A stretch of 64,000 nucleotides of DNA, taken from positions 930,001 through 994,000 of the forward strand of contig LLEY01000001.1 of the NCBI GenBank assembly GCA_001414485.1, read 5' to 3'. The translations under genes and the position numbers were made by a program. This document shows, one piece after another, positions 11,681 through 24,122 of the stretch. The notes under the pieces were generated by a model. That model had not been told where the DNA came from, did not search any database, and was given only the letters and a program-made list of their open reading frames with translations. Position 1 is the stretch's first letter. Every line of letters starts with the position of its first letter. Source of the stretch: Calycina herbarum (taxonomy: Eukaryota > Ascomycota > Leotiomycetes > Helotiales > Pezizellaceae).

Positions 11681-13346
11681 ATGATTGTCCCTGTCGTCCT
11701 CTCGTTACTCGTCTCGTCAACTGTTGCGTCATTGTACGACCCTAATGCAGTAGCTTGTCCTTCTGAGTCTCTTGTCCGAGATGCAACAGGATTATCAGAT
11801 AATGAAGAGGCATACAGAGTAAGCCGGAAAGCTACTGCTGATATCGCTCTCAAAGCATGGTTGGCGAAAACAAATTCGGGATTCAGTAACGCCGGAGAAC
11901 TTCCTACAGTAAGTCGTCCTTATTAATTATCAATGACATAACTAACATTCATAGATTGCTTTAACAAGCAGTGGCGGTGGTTACAGAGCAATGCTCGCCG
12001 GCGCAGGTGTAATTCAAGGTCTCGACGGACGAGACAGCAGTGTCTCCACAACTGGTCTATACCAAGCACTCACCTACCAAGCCGGTCTCTCAGGAGGAGG
12101 TTGGATGTTATCCTCCCTTGCGGGGAATAATTACCCCACCATCTCCTACCTCCGAGACAACATCTGGTCCTCCGCCCTCGCAGAAACCATCCTCTTCCCC
12201 GGCGGCATCTTTTCCGCAGTAGACTACCTCCAAATCGTCGCCGACGTCCTCTCCAAAGAAGTAGCCGGCTACGACACAACACTAGTAGACATCTGGGGTC
12301 GTCTTCTCTCCTTCCAACTCCTCTCCGGCACAGACGGGGGAGCAGCCAAAACTCTTTCCGCTGTAACCACCTCCCCAAACTTCACTTCTCATGGAGTTCC
12401 CTATCCTATTTTGACTGCGCTCGGTTCTAAAGTCTGGGATGGAGAGTGTGCACCAGGTCCAAATGGAACGACCTATGAGTTCTCCCCTTATGAATTCGGG
12501 AGTTGGGATAGAGACGTGAGTGCTTTCACACCAACCCAATATCTCGGCACCTCTCTCCGCGGCGGGAAACCGAGTAAGGCTACTTGCACAACGAATTACG
12601 ACAACCTAGGCTACATCCTCGGAACGTCTTCCGACCTATTCGCCGTCCTTTGCGCTAATGCCCCGAAGATTGGGGGTGATGCGCTTGCCAATACGCTGGA
12701 GCGCTTGTTAAATCAGATCCACGAGGTTAAGACGGAGGATAACTACGCACATTACAAAAACCCTTTCTACGAATATCAATCCAGCACTCAGACTTTCAAT
12801 TCCGCAAACAACATCTCGGCACAAGAGAAACTCTCACTAGTCGACGGCGGAATCGCCTTGCAAAACGTCCCCCTCCTCCCTCTCCTTCAACCTGAACGGA
12901 ATGTGAGTGTTATATTAGCAAACGATAATTCAGCGGATACCTCTGATAACTGGCCAAACGGCACATCCCTCCTAACAACCTACACCCAATCCCAGTCGCT
13001 AGGGCTAACACGAATGCCCTTCATCCCACCAGTCGAGGAGTTCATAAGCAAGGGGTTGAATAAACGAGCGACTTTTTTCGGATGCGAGGACGTGGGGAAG
13101 GTTACTATTGTCTATCTTCCGAATAACGACTGGAGTTTTGCTAGTAATGTTGCGACGGTTGATATCCAGTATAATCCTGATGAAACTGCGGGGATGATTG
13201 CGAATGGGGTGCAGATTGCTAGTCAGGGTGGGGATAGTGCTTGGGGCACTTGTTTGGGGTGTGCTGTTTTGGGGAAGAGTGGTCAGAGCCTGCCTGCTGA
13301 ATGTACGGCGTGCTTTACGAAATACTGTTATGTTGCTGGTGTTTAG
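11681..13346 (+). CDS. Secreted phospholipase B / lysophospholipase, 539 aa
   Basis: Exons 11681-11908 and 11955-13346 flank a 46-bp phase-0 intron (GTAAGTC...CATAG). The N-terminus (MIVPVVLSLLVSSTVAS) is a signal peptide. The catalytic core of the fungal PLB/cPLA2-like family is visible: SGGGYRAM at about 82-89 (oxyanion region), GLSGGGW with the likely nucleophile at S122, and the DGG catalytic Asp at about D373 followed by NVPLLPLL. Several N-glycosylation sequons (NGT, NVS, NIS) and a cysteine-rich C-terminus (ECTACFTKYC) fit an extracellular enzyme that removes acyl chains from phospholipids and lysophospholipids. No C-terminal hydrophobic GPI signal is seen, so it is probably secreted freely. 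The family usually has GLSGGSW; here the residue before W is Gly. Confidence 0.93.
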
Positions 13347-13834
13347 GGACGGTGAATTGGGGGTGGTAATGGGCTATTTATGGTGTTTGGGGATTAATTG
13401 GGGTTTGGGGTTTGGGGTTTGGGCAGGGAGGGATGAGATGGGATTGGAGTTTTTTGGGGTGTATATAAAAAGGCGGGGCTAGCTTGTCATTGGGACGACG
13501 AGCTGTGTTTTCTACACGGGGCCCTTTTCGAAGTAATCGGATTAATTCCATATTGCAAGTATATACACACCCTTTGCATCTCTAGACTCCTTTTTTACCT
13601 CTCTTTGGGTGTTTGGACCAGTGACTGCAAAGCCCCTAGTAACAAGCAAAAACAGCGAACAGAAAGGAGAAACCGTGTGGTAGGCTTCTCCAATACTCCA
13701 AAACCCTTTTTTCTCTCGCTACTTATTCAAAAATTCGCACCTACAATATTTGTCTCGTTTAAGTTGGGTATGAGAATAAAAGTGCTAATACATATCAGAT
13801 TGGGGGTTTGTTGTTGTTTCTTATTTCTCTTGTC
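13347..13834. other. Phospholipase B 3' region
   Basis: A G/T-rich stretch follows the stop codon, with a TATATAAAAAGG word near 13460, and probably includes the 3' UTR. No further gene is seen before the hAT element. Confidence 0.4.
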
Positions 13835-14104
13835 CAGTGTGAGAAATGAGTAGAGTAGAGTAGCGACCACTACTCTACTCTACTCAAGCGATTTTAAATA
13901 CTACTCTACTCTACTCATACTACTCATACTACTCTGAGTAACTCTGAGTAGTACGGGCCGAACCGGGCCGAACCGGGCCTGAGCTCGGAGCAGCATCGGG
14001 GTGACGCTGCTAGTGGCGCCGGGAGCTTAAGCGAGATCGTCTATCTACTATTTACTACTTAACTTCTTTAAAAATAGGCTTAATAAATTAGTATTAATTA
14101 GATA

Positions 14105-15965
14105 ACGTGGTATACCAGGACCTCGTGATTATCAGGACCTCGTGAATTTTTTCCTACCCCACCACTTTAAAATATAATAAAACTACCACAACACATTAAA
14201 TTAATTAAAACTACTCGGAATCTGATGAACTAGATGTATCTACAACTTCTTAACACGTCCGCGTATTATGACCAGTTTTTCCACAAGTGCTACAACGTCG
14301 CCGAGTCGTTTGTCCTTCATCTTCTCTACCCTCCCTAGAGCGCTTGTTGCGTCGAACCTGCTCCTCCGCATTCTTCTGGGCTAATCCGTCCTATACATCC
14401 TCTACAGTAAGTGCACCTCCTTCTTAGACACGGGTATTTTTAGCCCTCCGGCGTTTGCTAAGGGCTTCATTTGCTGTTCGAAGTGTACGGACCTCAGCTG
14501 ACAAGAGGGTCACCTCATAGGCTAATCGCTCTGTACCTTTTGCCAACGAAGCGATTGTCTGGAAAATAGGTGTTGGCGAGCTTCCTTGGTGACGAGTAAT
14601 ACGATCCTTAACAAGAGTTGATTACGAAAGAGCTTCAGAAGGGTTGCGAGGAGTCTGGGAGACCCAAGGGGTGGCGTCGGCAGAGGGGGGTCCGGTAGGT
14701 GTAGGAGTCCGTAACTTGACATCAAGCTTTGAGATCACAGTCTAGGGTTCTAGAGGCACTAGACCAGCTCCATAGAACCCAGCTTTAGCGTTTTAGGTTG
14801 TTATTGACTGGTTGTAGGCTGTGTGAAACGTAAGAAAGAACTCGACCTTAGTGATGTGGTTTATATAAGCCTTGATAAAGGTCTCGATTTAACGCCCGTA
14901 CATGCGTTTAAGAACACTAAAACACCCAACGTCGAGTGGCTAGGTTAGATGAGACGAATGAGGAGGTAGGCAAAGAGTAATAATGTTGTATGACTTATAA
15001 TACTCTTAGAATGCTGCCGATTTATGACTCTTATGCCTATCTAGAACTAACATTCGATATAGCCCTTTTGTACAACCACGAGTATGCTTATCGAAGTGTT
15101 CTAGCTATTCCAAGCCCGTCTTATTGTTGGTCTATCCATTGCTAGTTGGTTTAATAACCCAGTTGTTAGGAAGACCGCCCTCAGTGTACTAACTAGCAAG
15201 GTGATTTTTCCCTTAAACCACTAAGAATGGAGGGATGCTTGAACCCTCTCTATTAATATAGACAATTGCTGTAGCCCATTCCCGATTGCCTAGCTAGACA
15301 GCCTTGCCTCTGCCACGTCGATCAGCGCGTGTAATAACCATTCTAGCGTAGATAACACCTATTATAAAACCAGTCTTGTCAAAGTTGTAGAAATCGTAGT
15401 CTTGGATCCTATATTTCGCCCGCATATTCTCTACTAGTCGAAACCACGCGCTAATTAGCTCAGGATCTTCGCACAAGGCCCTTTGGAAATCGTAAACGCG
15501 ATTAAAACGCGTCTTTAGTTCTAGACGTCGTTGTATAAATCGTTATACCCAGTTCTTTCCGACGCGTTGTCCTCTACACGACTCGAGTATATAATTTGCC
15601 ATATCTTCTACACCACCTAGCTGGGGCGCAAATCCTCTCGTATCTAGATTAAGTATATTTTAAATAATCACCTCCTCTTCTATTATAGTTATTTTATGAT
15701 TTGCTGGCCGGCGTTCGCTGAGAGTAGTTCGACCAGCCATTCTATCGGTAAGTGTAGAATAAGGGACTCTGTATAGCTTCGCAGCTTTACTACGGTTTAT
15801 TCGTTTAGATGATCGAATAGCTTCGATAGCTAGGATAATTCGAGCTTCTTAGGTTTGAGATTCCATTAGGTAGTTGTTAAGAAAACGCGTGTTAAAGTTG
15901 GAGGTATTAGGGTAGGGAAAAAATTCACGAGGTCCTGATAATCACGAGGTCCTGGTATACCACGT
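14105..15965 (-). mobile_element. Fot1/pogo-like Tc1-mariner element, 1,861 bp, nested in the hAT element
   Basis: About 50-bp terminal inverted repeats begin ACGTGGTATACCAGGACCTC at 14105 and occur as the complement ending at 15965. TA lies directly outside each end (14103-14104 and 15966-15967), the duplication expected for Tc1/mariner. Within each terminal repeat, CAGGACCTCGTGA or a close variant occurs twice. Confidence 0.88.
14211..15866 (-). pseudogene. Pogo/Fot1-like DDE transposase, inactivated
   Basis: One frame of 552 codons runs from ATG 15866 to 14211 with several internal stops, mostly of the RIP type. It starts MESQT and continues with an N-terminal helix-turn-helix/CENP-B-like region (RSKAAKLYRVPYSTLTDR). 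The DDE core shows NFDKTGF (first Asp), LDRHKSHKSAAF (second Asp; family usually has DGHxSH) and PLDVGCF (third Asp). Near the C-terminus is a CCHC knuckle, CSTCGKTGHNTRTC. Cut-and-paste transposition of the flanking inverted repeats would be its role; the stops make it non-functional. Confidence 0.85.
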
Positions 15966-16150
15966 TAGTAGGTTTACAACTTATAAAACTTCTAGAAATA
16001 TCGACTATTTACTTATATACTTATAAATTCTATTTATAGTACTACTCTGAGTACTATTTGAAGTAGTCTTAAGTAACTACTCTACTCTACTCAAAGGAGT
16101 CGCTACTCAAACTCCACTCTACTCTACTTAGACTACTCATTGCTCTTGTC

Positions 16151-16624
16151 GTTTGTGGTTGGAACTTTGGAGAATCTTAGGTGCGGCGTTTGAGAAGAGA
16201 AAGGCGAAATTTTTGTAGATGAGCAATTGATATTCTTGCACTCTCGTTTGTGGTAGTGTTGTGATGGAACCATCAGGAATGATCGGAATTGGAATTGCCG
16301 AGTCTACGTGCCGAATGGGATACGATACGGATGTTGTTTCAGGTTTTGGAAAAGCCAGATGGCTTCCGGACTTACTATTGTCCGAACCTCATGTAAATAG
16401 CTGCCTCCTCTCTATCGGGAAAGACCAATTTGGTCTTTTCCTTCGTATCAGAGCCTAGTATTCGGATATGTCATTCTATCGAACGCACTTCCATATGCCT
16501 CTTTTGTAGTAGTATCCGTTTCGTGCCGTTACAAGTGTGTGGATTTTTGTGCAGAAAATGCAATCTGGAAAGTAGCTTTTTTAGTGACTTGTGGGAGGTC
16601 AAGGAGGAAGGAGGTGTCCGGATA
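16151..16624. other. Intergenic remnant between hAT and LINE-A
   Basis: Unique-looking DNA with two short ORFs (16261-16458 and 16430-16672) lacking any domain. No gene is supported. Confidence 0.4.
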
Positions 16625-16897
16625 TATATTTATTTATTTATTTATTTCTATTTAACGTTAGGCGGAGTCTAGATCGCGTGGTCTAGGTCCTAAAAAGTCT
16701 CAAAAGAGGGCAAATGACGCTAGGGGGGTGCCCTAGGCTACAGGGGGTGTAAACGAGTGAGCTAATTTACAAGAGATAGTTTAAAGAGAAGCTCTACTTT
16801 CGGAACAGCCCTTATCCTTAACTAGTTTATAGAATCAGGGAAAGACAAAGGAGATATATATAAAAATGTAGAAAAAGAAAGGAAAAGAGAGTTTTAA

Positions 16898-19800
16898 CTA
16901 TCTCGAGGGACAGATCTTTGTAAAGAACTTGGTCTTAGAATAGACCTTGTTAAAAAGCTTCTCATAACCAGGTCCGAACAGGAGTTGAGGATTTCCCTCT
17001 GCCTTAGCTAATAGCCTTGGCTCTTTGTTCTTTGTAAGCCTGTAGAAGAGTAGGTGGAATTGTGCTTTAGCCTTTTTATATTTGCAATTCCCGGATTCTA
17101 GTAACGTGTTAAGGTGGTGGAATCGAAGGTAGTATACTATAAAGTCTCCGTAACCAGTACGAGCCGTAATAAGCCGAGCTAGGACCTCTCTTAGTAGCTG
17201 GAGAGTTCTAGGTTTCGAGAGCTAGGAAGTAAGACCTAGCCTCTTATAGATATCCGGGAGTGTTGTCTGCTAAAGCTTGTCCGCGAGCTTGACCCCTGTC
17301 TCTTTAACTTCTCTCTTAAGTGTGGCAGTACAGAGTAAAGAAGGGCTAGAGGGGGGTGTTCGAGCCGCTTTCCCCGTAGCTTTGTCGGTAATTTCATTCC
17401 CTCGAATTCCTATATAACTAGGGCACCACCGTGTCTGGATCTTCCCTAGGTATAGCTAAGTAAAGTCGAATACCTTATTAAAGGTTTCTTACGAGGTGCT
17501 GCAGGATCGGTGGGTTAGCTGTAGTATAGCCTCGAGGTTATCGAGGTAAATCTAGCACTTTATAGCTAAGGACTAAAAAGGGGATGCGAGGGCAAGCTTA
17601 AGACCGTGTAAGGCGGCTCTCGCTTCTGTATCGTATATTTCTAAGGTTTTGCTAAAAGGGAAGAGCTTTGTGTTTAAAACAACCCCTCCTCTTATAAGGC
17701 ATACGCCTCCTCCTGTGTTTTTATCGTCTAAGCGAGAGCCGTCGGTAAATACAACTAGGTCCGTAGGCGGAACAGAGGCGAGGAATTCAAGGAATTCGGC
17801 TTTGTAAGGGTCTTTATTACTGCTAGGGCTTAGGCCGGCTATCTCGAGAAGGCGGGCTTGGCGGTTAAACCCTCTACTCTACGGGGGGTCTTGAATTAGA
17901 TCGACTTCTTCTGAAGGGGGGAGAGGTTTAGAAGAGCGGTAAATAAGCCTAGCCTTTGAGCAAGGGTTATTTATATATCGCTTAAGCGGGTGTGCTGAGT
18001 CGAGTCGTCGAGTTCTAGCCTTAAAAGCTCTGCTTTTAACTATAAGAGCAATTTCAGCGGCTAGGAAGCTAGATTCCATAAGGAGTACTGAGGTAGGAGT
18101 GGTTTTATAGACCGGGAAGATGATCCTAGCACACTTTGTAACTACTCTATCTAGGAGAGTTAGGTGGCGGCCGATCCGGTTGTTTATAGTGCCTGCTTGG
18201 CCTGTTTTCGTACGACTAGGGTACTAGGTCTCGTGTCTAAAATAGGCGATCGAGAGGATATAAGTAGTGACTGCTTGTTTTAGCAGATACGAGGGGGATC
18301 CTCTTACTGTGTTTGTTGTTCCTTTGAGAGTATTAGCTATAAGTGTAGCCTTGCTAGCTATTCTTTTAACGTGACTATAAAAGGTAAGGCGGGGGTCGAA
18401 GAAGATGCTAAGCCACCGGAGTTCCTATGTAGGCTCTATTGTCTTTCCTTTAACTATAATAGTAGGGGGGGGCCAGATGCCTCTCTCTCTTTGTTTCCTT
18501 TTATAAGAGAAGTAGATAAGTTCTGATTTTTCAGCGTTAAAGGTAATACCCTCGTCTATGCTCTACTTAAGTGTGCTTGCTACCTGCTTTACTAGGTCCT
18601 TGACATTCCCTACCTTTAAAGACCTGAAAGCAAGTAATCTAATGTCGTCGGCGTAGCCGAATCTCTGTACTACTAGGAGAGAACTAACTCCTAATCTAAA
18701 GAGGGGCTGGATATAGAGTATAAAGAGGATCGGTGAGATAGGCGAGCCTTGTAGAAGGCTATACTGAAGCGGGGTAGCGTCGCCTACTTCTCTATCAAGC
18801 TTTACTTTTACTAATCTATTAGTTAAGAAAGAGGAGACCTATTCTACGAAGTAATACGGCTATCCTTACTCTCTTAACCTTTTAATCAGGCGGCTAGGGA
18901 GTACTGCGTCAAAGGCGCCCTTAATATCGAGTATAAGAAGGGAGGCTTCCTACTTATCTATAAGAGCTAACTTAATATCGAAGGTAAGACAGGTAGTAAG
19001 GTCTGTAGCGGCTCTTAGCGGAAGAGCTCTGAACTGGTTCTGCCCTAGAACAGAGTGTTTAATAGCTATCTAGGAGACTCGCTTAGCGAGGAGCCTTTTA
19101 AGCCCTTTTCTAAGGACCGAGAGCAGAGTAATTGGCCGGTATACTTAAGGGGAGGACTTGTCTTTCTTATTAGGTTTTAGGATAATAGCAACGATAGCGG
19201 ATTAAAAGATCTTCGGGTAGAAGCCTGTCTCTATATAGCCTCTGAATAGTAGGAAGATAAGGTTCGAGATCTATAGCCAGGCTACTTTAAGGACCCTTGT
19301 TACTAGCTCGTCTTCTCCTGGTACGGTTGAAGCTTTACTAAGGATCGATTCCTCGACCTCGTGTAAAGTAAGGTCTGCCTATAGGAGGGCCTGAGTAGAA
19401 GTGGTTGGGGTGTTAAATGGTATATCCCTGACTTCGGCCTTGTTTGTAAGCAGCTTCTGTACGAGGATCTTCTGCTTCTCCTAAGTAGTAAAGCTTAGCT
19501 GACCTGCCGAGTCTCTTAAGAGGGGAGACTTGTATATTCCAGTGCTCTGGTGCTACTTGTAAATCTTAAAGACGTCTTTGCTCTTTGTAGCCTTATTAAT
19601 TAGGTTACAGAAGTGTTCTCTCTTTACCTTCTGGATTTCCTGTCTTAGACTCCTACGAAGAGACTTTAAGGCTCGAGGGCTCGCGTTAAGCCTTTGTGCC
19701 TGCCTTGCCTCGGTGGCCGCTGTCTAGTATTCCTTATTCTACTAGGGGTGTCTGAATCTATGTCCGAGACCTCGCTTAGCACTACAGAGGTACGTGCTAT

Positions 19801-20790
19801 GTACGCTCTCGGTGATAAATCCTACTAGGGCCTCTAGCGATTCCGTGTTTAGTTGTTACGTAAGTTCGTATAGCTATTACGTTTCAAGCTTACTTTAGAG
19901 GGTAGTCTCGAAGGTTTTAACGTTAAGAGTACTAAGTTTCAAAGGCGGATCCTTCTCTGTTAGGTTTCCTATACACGGAAGCCGGGTAAGAAGTAGGAGG
20001 TGGTCAGAGCTACACTTAAAGGTAAGGTCTATCTCGGTAGACGCCTCTCTTTGGTAGAGGTTGCTCGAGTAAAAGGTAAGGTCGAGGGTGTTGCCGAGGT
20101 TGTACGTTTGCGTCCTAGGAGGGGTAGAGAGTTGTAGCCCTCTGTTCTCTGTTCAGTTGACAAGCGAGGGGGCTTATATGCTTTCCTACCTAAGGAAATC
20201 CGGTTGCTAGAGCTGGCTCTTTAGGTTTAAGTCGCCGGCTATAAGGGTATTCGTTGTAGTGATGTATTATAAGTGAAGGACGAGGTTAATAGCCTCTCCA
20301 GCACCCTTGGCGCCTAGGGAGGCGTTGTATACGTTGAGGATATATAACGGGAGGCCTTAGGAGAGCGTGATCTCGATATAAACAAGGTCTCGGCATTTAA
20401 GCGAGGGTGTGATCGGTGTTTGTTAACTTGAGAGAATCCCCGCTCCTTTTCGTATAAATGTGAGCACTCTAGGGGGGTCATCGTTCTAGTTATATATAGG
20501 TGTAAAGCAGGTGTAATTCAGGTAGCGTCTTATGATCTGACGGCTAATCTCTCTCCGGTACATATACGGTTCCTAGATAAGGACTATGTCGACTCGTCTA
20601 GAGTAAGCCAGTTGGAGAACCAGCTCCTGGTACTCGCTAGACTTATAAACGTTAATCTGTAGAACTTGGAGGCAGTGGTTTTTAGCAAGCCCTTTTCTAC
20701 TTATAGAGAAACTATGATAGTATTTCCTCGGGTTCTTCGAATAGAGAGGTCGTCGGGAGCCTCTTCTATAGGAGTGTCTGTAGGGGTGTT
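16898..20790 (-). pseudogene. LINE-A ORF2: endonuclease, reverse transcriptase, RNase H (inactivated)
   Basis: Read 5' to 3' on the minus strand: an AP-type endonuclease (VLQINVYKS, VLIQEPYM, IAGDLNLKSQLW, SSDHLLL) at about 20.7-20.0 kb; reverse transcriptase with an intact FGYADDIRLLAF catalytic box near 18637-18670; RNase H with VVFTDGSRLDD near 17.76-17.72 kb and EARAALHGLKLAL downstream; then a terminal conserved segment ending at stop 16898. The reading frame is broken by many TAG/TAA codons at positions where CAG, CAA or TGG are expected, as RIP would produce. The ORF2 start near 20790, overlapping or abutting the ORF1 stop, is an estimate. Confidence 0.82.
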
Positions 20791-20802
20791 AAAATCATCT
20801 TC

Positions 20803-22377
20803 TTAGGATAGTAAGATAGGCGAGGTAGGCGAGGTAGGCGAGGTGGGCGGGAGGGGCGAGAGGGGCGAGGAAGGTGAGGTAGGCGAGGAAGGTAAGGCAG
20901 GCGAAGTAGGCGAGGTAGTCGAGTTAGAAGAGCTGTCTACTCTAGCTTGTGGGGTAGCTGGAGCTTCTGTGTCTCGGCTACTACAAGGGGAGTCTTCCTC
21001 CCTTCTTATCCGTATTTCATTACATACTTGCTGAATAGTTCTCTTATTCTCGGTTGAGGGGCGTGTCCCTGAGTTCCTTGGTCTAAGCTGGCACCCCAGG
21101 TCGTCTAAGGCGTGAGGTCCACCATAATGTAGGCACTTTAGCTTACACTGTGTATGTCGCAAACACGTAGGGTGAAAGTCTTCAGAGTGTTGAGTAGTAC
21201 CGCATAGACGGCACCGTTGGTTCTTCCCACAGTTCCTTTGGTTATACCACCCCCAGCACTTAGAGCACTGTGTAATTGTAGAAACCTTAGGAAGAGGTTT
21301 AAAGAAGACTCTTCTGCCGAGAAGAGATGTTGTGTCTGGGATAGCGTAGCTGTCCCGGGCTTCTTCCTCTTTAAAGAAGACAGTCCAGGAGGTGTAGAAC
21401 AGCTTATCCGATAGCGAGATCCTTGTTATGTCAACCTTTGTAGGGGCTATTCCGATTCGTTCCTTGATTGCTGTAGCTACTACTTTAGAAGTAGTAGGGA
21501 CGAGGGTCGATATAATTGCTCCTTTTTCGTTGATCTCGACAGCTTCGATACTTCGGGGTATCCCTGACAAGCGGTATACTACCCAGTTTTGTGAGGTCTC
21601 AATCTTAGCTATAGAGAATAGCGTCTGTATAAATGCCTTCTTTGTCGATAACAGGGCTTCTAGGGCAGCCTCGTTCTTTGGTATAATGGCGAAACCAGAG
21701 CTAATCGAGAGGACCTCTTGTACAAGCTCTTTATAGCCTATCTTTAGATTGTAGAGGGTAAGAAAGATAGCTAGAGCAGAATGTTCCCTTTCTGAGGAAT
21801 CAGGGGGTAGTCGGATAAAGACTCTAAGGTCTGGTTTGGCTAAAGAACCCTTGTTCTTGTCCTTCTATAGCTTTGAAGTACCAGTAGAGAGAGGGAGAGA
21901 GTGGGGTATTGTTGCTGGTGTGCTTTTAGGCGCTAAGGCACCTTTTGCGGTCTATGTGTATGAAAAATTTTCAGCCGAGCCCAGAGGGGGGGGAGGAGTC
22001 GTAGATGGCGTAGGGCCCCCTCTATGTATAATAGAGGAGGTTTCTGAGATCAAGGGTAGTAGGGGGGGTGTCCCTAAGGTGTATGCTTGGTGGAATAGTA
22101 GGCTGATATCGGCAACTTGAGTACAAAAGGCTCGGAGGTAGGGAAGAAGGTTAGGAGGGGCTTTGTCAAGAGCAGTGCTTAGGTGGTGATCTACAGCCTC
22201 TGCAGTTCCTCCGAAGAAGGTTTGGCCTATAGTACTACGCTCAAGAGCTTTAGAAGTTGCTAAGACAAAGTGCTGTTATATATTCGGAAGGGGGGGGATC
22301 AGGCGCCCTCCCCCTTTTCCTAGGTCTCTTCTCAGAGGCGTAGGTGAGGCTGGAGGCCTCCTAAGGGAGGTCTCCAT
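20803..22377 (-). pseudogene. LINE-A ORF1: Gag-like nucleic-acid-binding protein (about 524 codons)
   Basis: ATG 22377 (METSLRRPP) and stop 20803 are in the same frame and span 525 codons. The last 255 codons are fully open, while the 5' part contains a few stops. The C-terminal half has three consecutive cysteine knuckles (CSKCWGWYNQRNC, CRLCGTTQHSEDFHPTC, CLHYGGPHALDDLGC), as in Gag-like ORF1 proteins that coat LINE RNA. The C-terminal tail is low-complexity SPTSP repeats at about 20810-20900. Confidence 0.8.
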
Positions 22378-22440
22378 AGAAGGAAATCGGCTTATTAAGT
22401 GCGAGTAGATGAGAGCGAGTGATTTAGAACAAAAAATTCG

Positions 22441-23804
22441 ATCTACGAAAAAAGGTGGATGATGCCCCTATGTGTCTATTATCTTCAATCAACTTCCCTA
22501 CAGTAATAAAGTCGCTTTGTATAGGTGTGCACTCCTAATCCGCCGGGTATTAGTACACTTAGTGTATTTTCCTAAGATACCTCGATCTATCATTAGTGTC
22601 TATGTAACGCTTCACCCGGTTACTGACGGGGATGAGCAAGGAAAGCAATATATTAAGGAGGTCAGAAAATGGGAAGAAGGATTATCAACCAGTGTTTCCA
22701 ATTAAGGAACTGAAAAAATGCGATTTTCATTCGGTCCTACTGTAATTTTCAAGATATAATTTTAGACGATCGAACTTTGGTACATTCAAGGTTTTAGTTG
22801 TTTGAAAAATAATAGAAAGATATTAGAATCTTTAAATCAAATATAAAATAAATTATATACTCTACTAAACTCTTACTTCACCTCCTTAAAAAATGACCTT
22901 GCTATTAACAACCTCACTAGGAAGTTTCGGTCGTTCCTCTTCTGGCAATTGACGAGTCCGAATGGCGGGGTTGCGATGCTCCGGGTAGGTCCCGCTTCAT
23001 CGGCTCGGATAAACTAAGGGCTAGGCATCGCTCACAAACGGCCTCTGATTGGCCAGCTTTACCCACAATGCCATCGCTTTCGATTTAATTATCTAAGCAC
23101 AAATTTTACATACGCTCCCGTCTTGCGGATGAGTGGCTCATTTGGTTAATGTATACTGGGACATTAAATGAGGGCGAGTTCTTGAATCTGCCATTGAGAC
23201 ACGTGACTGACCTACTGTTTACGGTAGTATTGATAGCCCTTGGTTAGCTTGTATTACAGGCGCTAGGGGAGCAGGGGCGGCCCTCAAAAGCCTTCAAATT
23301 CGTAGTTCACTGGACTATTACGCCTCCATCACACCTTACAAATTTGCAGGCCTATTAATTACCCGTGCTGGGTGGTGAAGAGTAGCAATGAAGTTAGGTG
23401 TGATTAAAGTTTTGCCTAGGCTAGCTGAACTTTTGCTCACCGATCATACAGTCGCAATTCTCGAGTATCGCTACTTTTTTGCGGTCGCATCCTTTGCCTC
23501 CTAATGTAGTAGTATGCGGGGTCATTATCCAGAGGGTAGGGTAGGGTAGGGTAGGGTAGGGTGGGGTGGGGTGGGGTGGGGAGAGGAGACAGGGTTGCTC
23601 CCCAGTCTTCTCCAATTTGTATTCTGAACATCGGGAAAAGAAACATAATGATATCTTTATCTTTTGCTGTCGCAATATTTGAATGCGCAACATTTCAATA
23701 CACAATATTTCAGTACGATACGCGATGTTTTAATATGCGGAGTCTCCTCTAGTACGCAAATTATATTTTTTCTAAGAGGAAGTACTAACCTTTTCTAAAG
23801 CAAG
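22441..23804. other. Intergenic DNA with no recognised gene
   Basis: It contains short ORFs only. A stretch with a more balanced base composition (about 22.9-23.4 kb) looks like unique DNA, but I recognise nothing in it. It ends at the target duplication of the solo LTR. Confidence 0.4.
23534..23581. repeat. Microsatellite (TAGGG)n grading into (TGGGG)n
   Basis: Five or so GGGTA units are followed by four GGGTG units. The 5-bp period distinguishes it from the 6-bp TTAGGG telomere repeat of most ascomycetes. Confidence 0.8.
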
Positions 23805-24117
23805 TGTTACGGCGCTGGTCCGTAACCTGGAAGAATACACGTGACCTCGGTAATCACCTCGGTGATGAGGATGTGTAGATCCATGACGAGAGCTATGACG
23901 AGAGCCATGACGAGATCTCAGCTCCTTACAGCTCCTACGAGATTCCAGCTCTTATAGCTCTTACGAGATTTCAGCTCCTTACAGCTCACACTTACTAAGC
24001 AACCCCTTTTCTCTGGGTATAAACCGCGTTGCCCTCGTAGATAGAACTGTAGCTTTAAATTCTCGTATTTACACACATATACTCTTGTGCCTTTGCCTTT
24101 AGTTGTGGATCGTGACA
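23805..24117 (+). mobile_element. Solo LTR, 313 bp, with perfect 5-bp target duplication
   Basis: The unit begins TGTTACGGCGC and ends GATCGTGACA, and GCAAG flanks both ends (23800-23804 and 24118-24122). A TATA-like GGGTATAAACC at about 24017 suggests plus-strand polarity. Inside are repeated GACGAGAGC / CAGCTCCTTACAGCTC words. No internal retrotransposon remains, as expected after LTR-LTR recombination. Confidence 0.8.
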
Positions 24118-24122
24118 GCAAG

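Larger units (their letters stand above)
13835..16142. mobile_element. Non-autonomous hAT-like element (about 445 bp) split by a nested pogo-like element
   Basis: CTCTTGTC occurs immediately outside both ends (13827-13834 and 16143-16150), an 8-bp target duplication typical of hAT. The left end reads CAGTGTGAGAAATGAGTAGAG; the right end in complement reads CAATGAGTAGTC followed by AAGTAGAGTAGAG. Subterminal regions are packed with TACTC/GAGTA repeats. Without the inner element, roughly 270 bp on the left and 177 bp on the right remain, with no transposase. Confidence 0.8.
16625..22440 (-). mobile_element. LINE-A: near full-length Tad1/I-like non-LTR retrotransposon
   Basis: The element ends (minus-strand 3' end) in an (AAAT)n tail at about 16625-16648. 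It carries ORF1 with zinc knuckles, then ORF2 with endonuclease, reverse transcriptase and RNase H, the order of Tad1/I-type fungal LINEs. A second copy of its 3' 1.6 kb lies at 37.7-39.3 kb and confirms the 3' end. The 5' end is approximate; ORF1 starts at 22377 and a short 5' UTR is assumed. I found no convincing target duplication. Many stops indicate inactivation. Confidence 0.85.

Noticed and set aside
23534..23581. TAGGG repeats as an internal telomere
   Set aside because: The period is 5 bp and it grades into TGGGG; ascomycete telomeres are usually TTAGGG. Best called a microsatellite.
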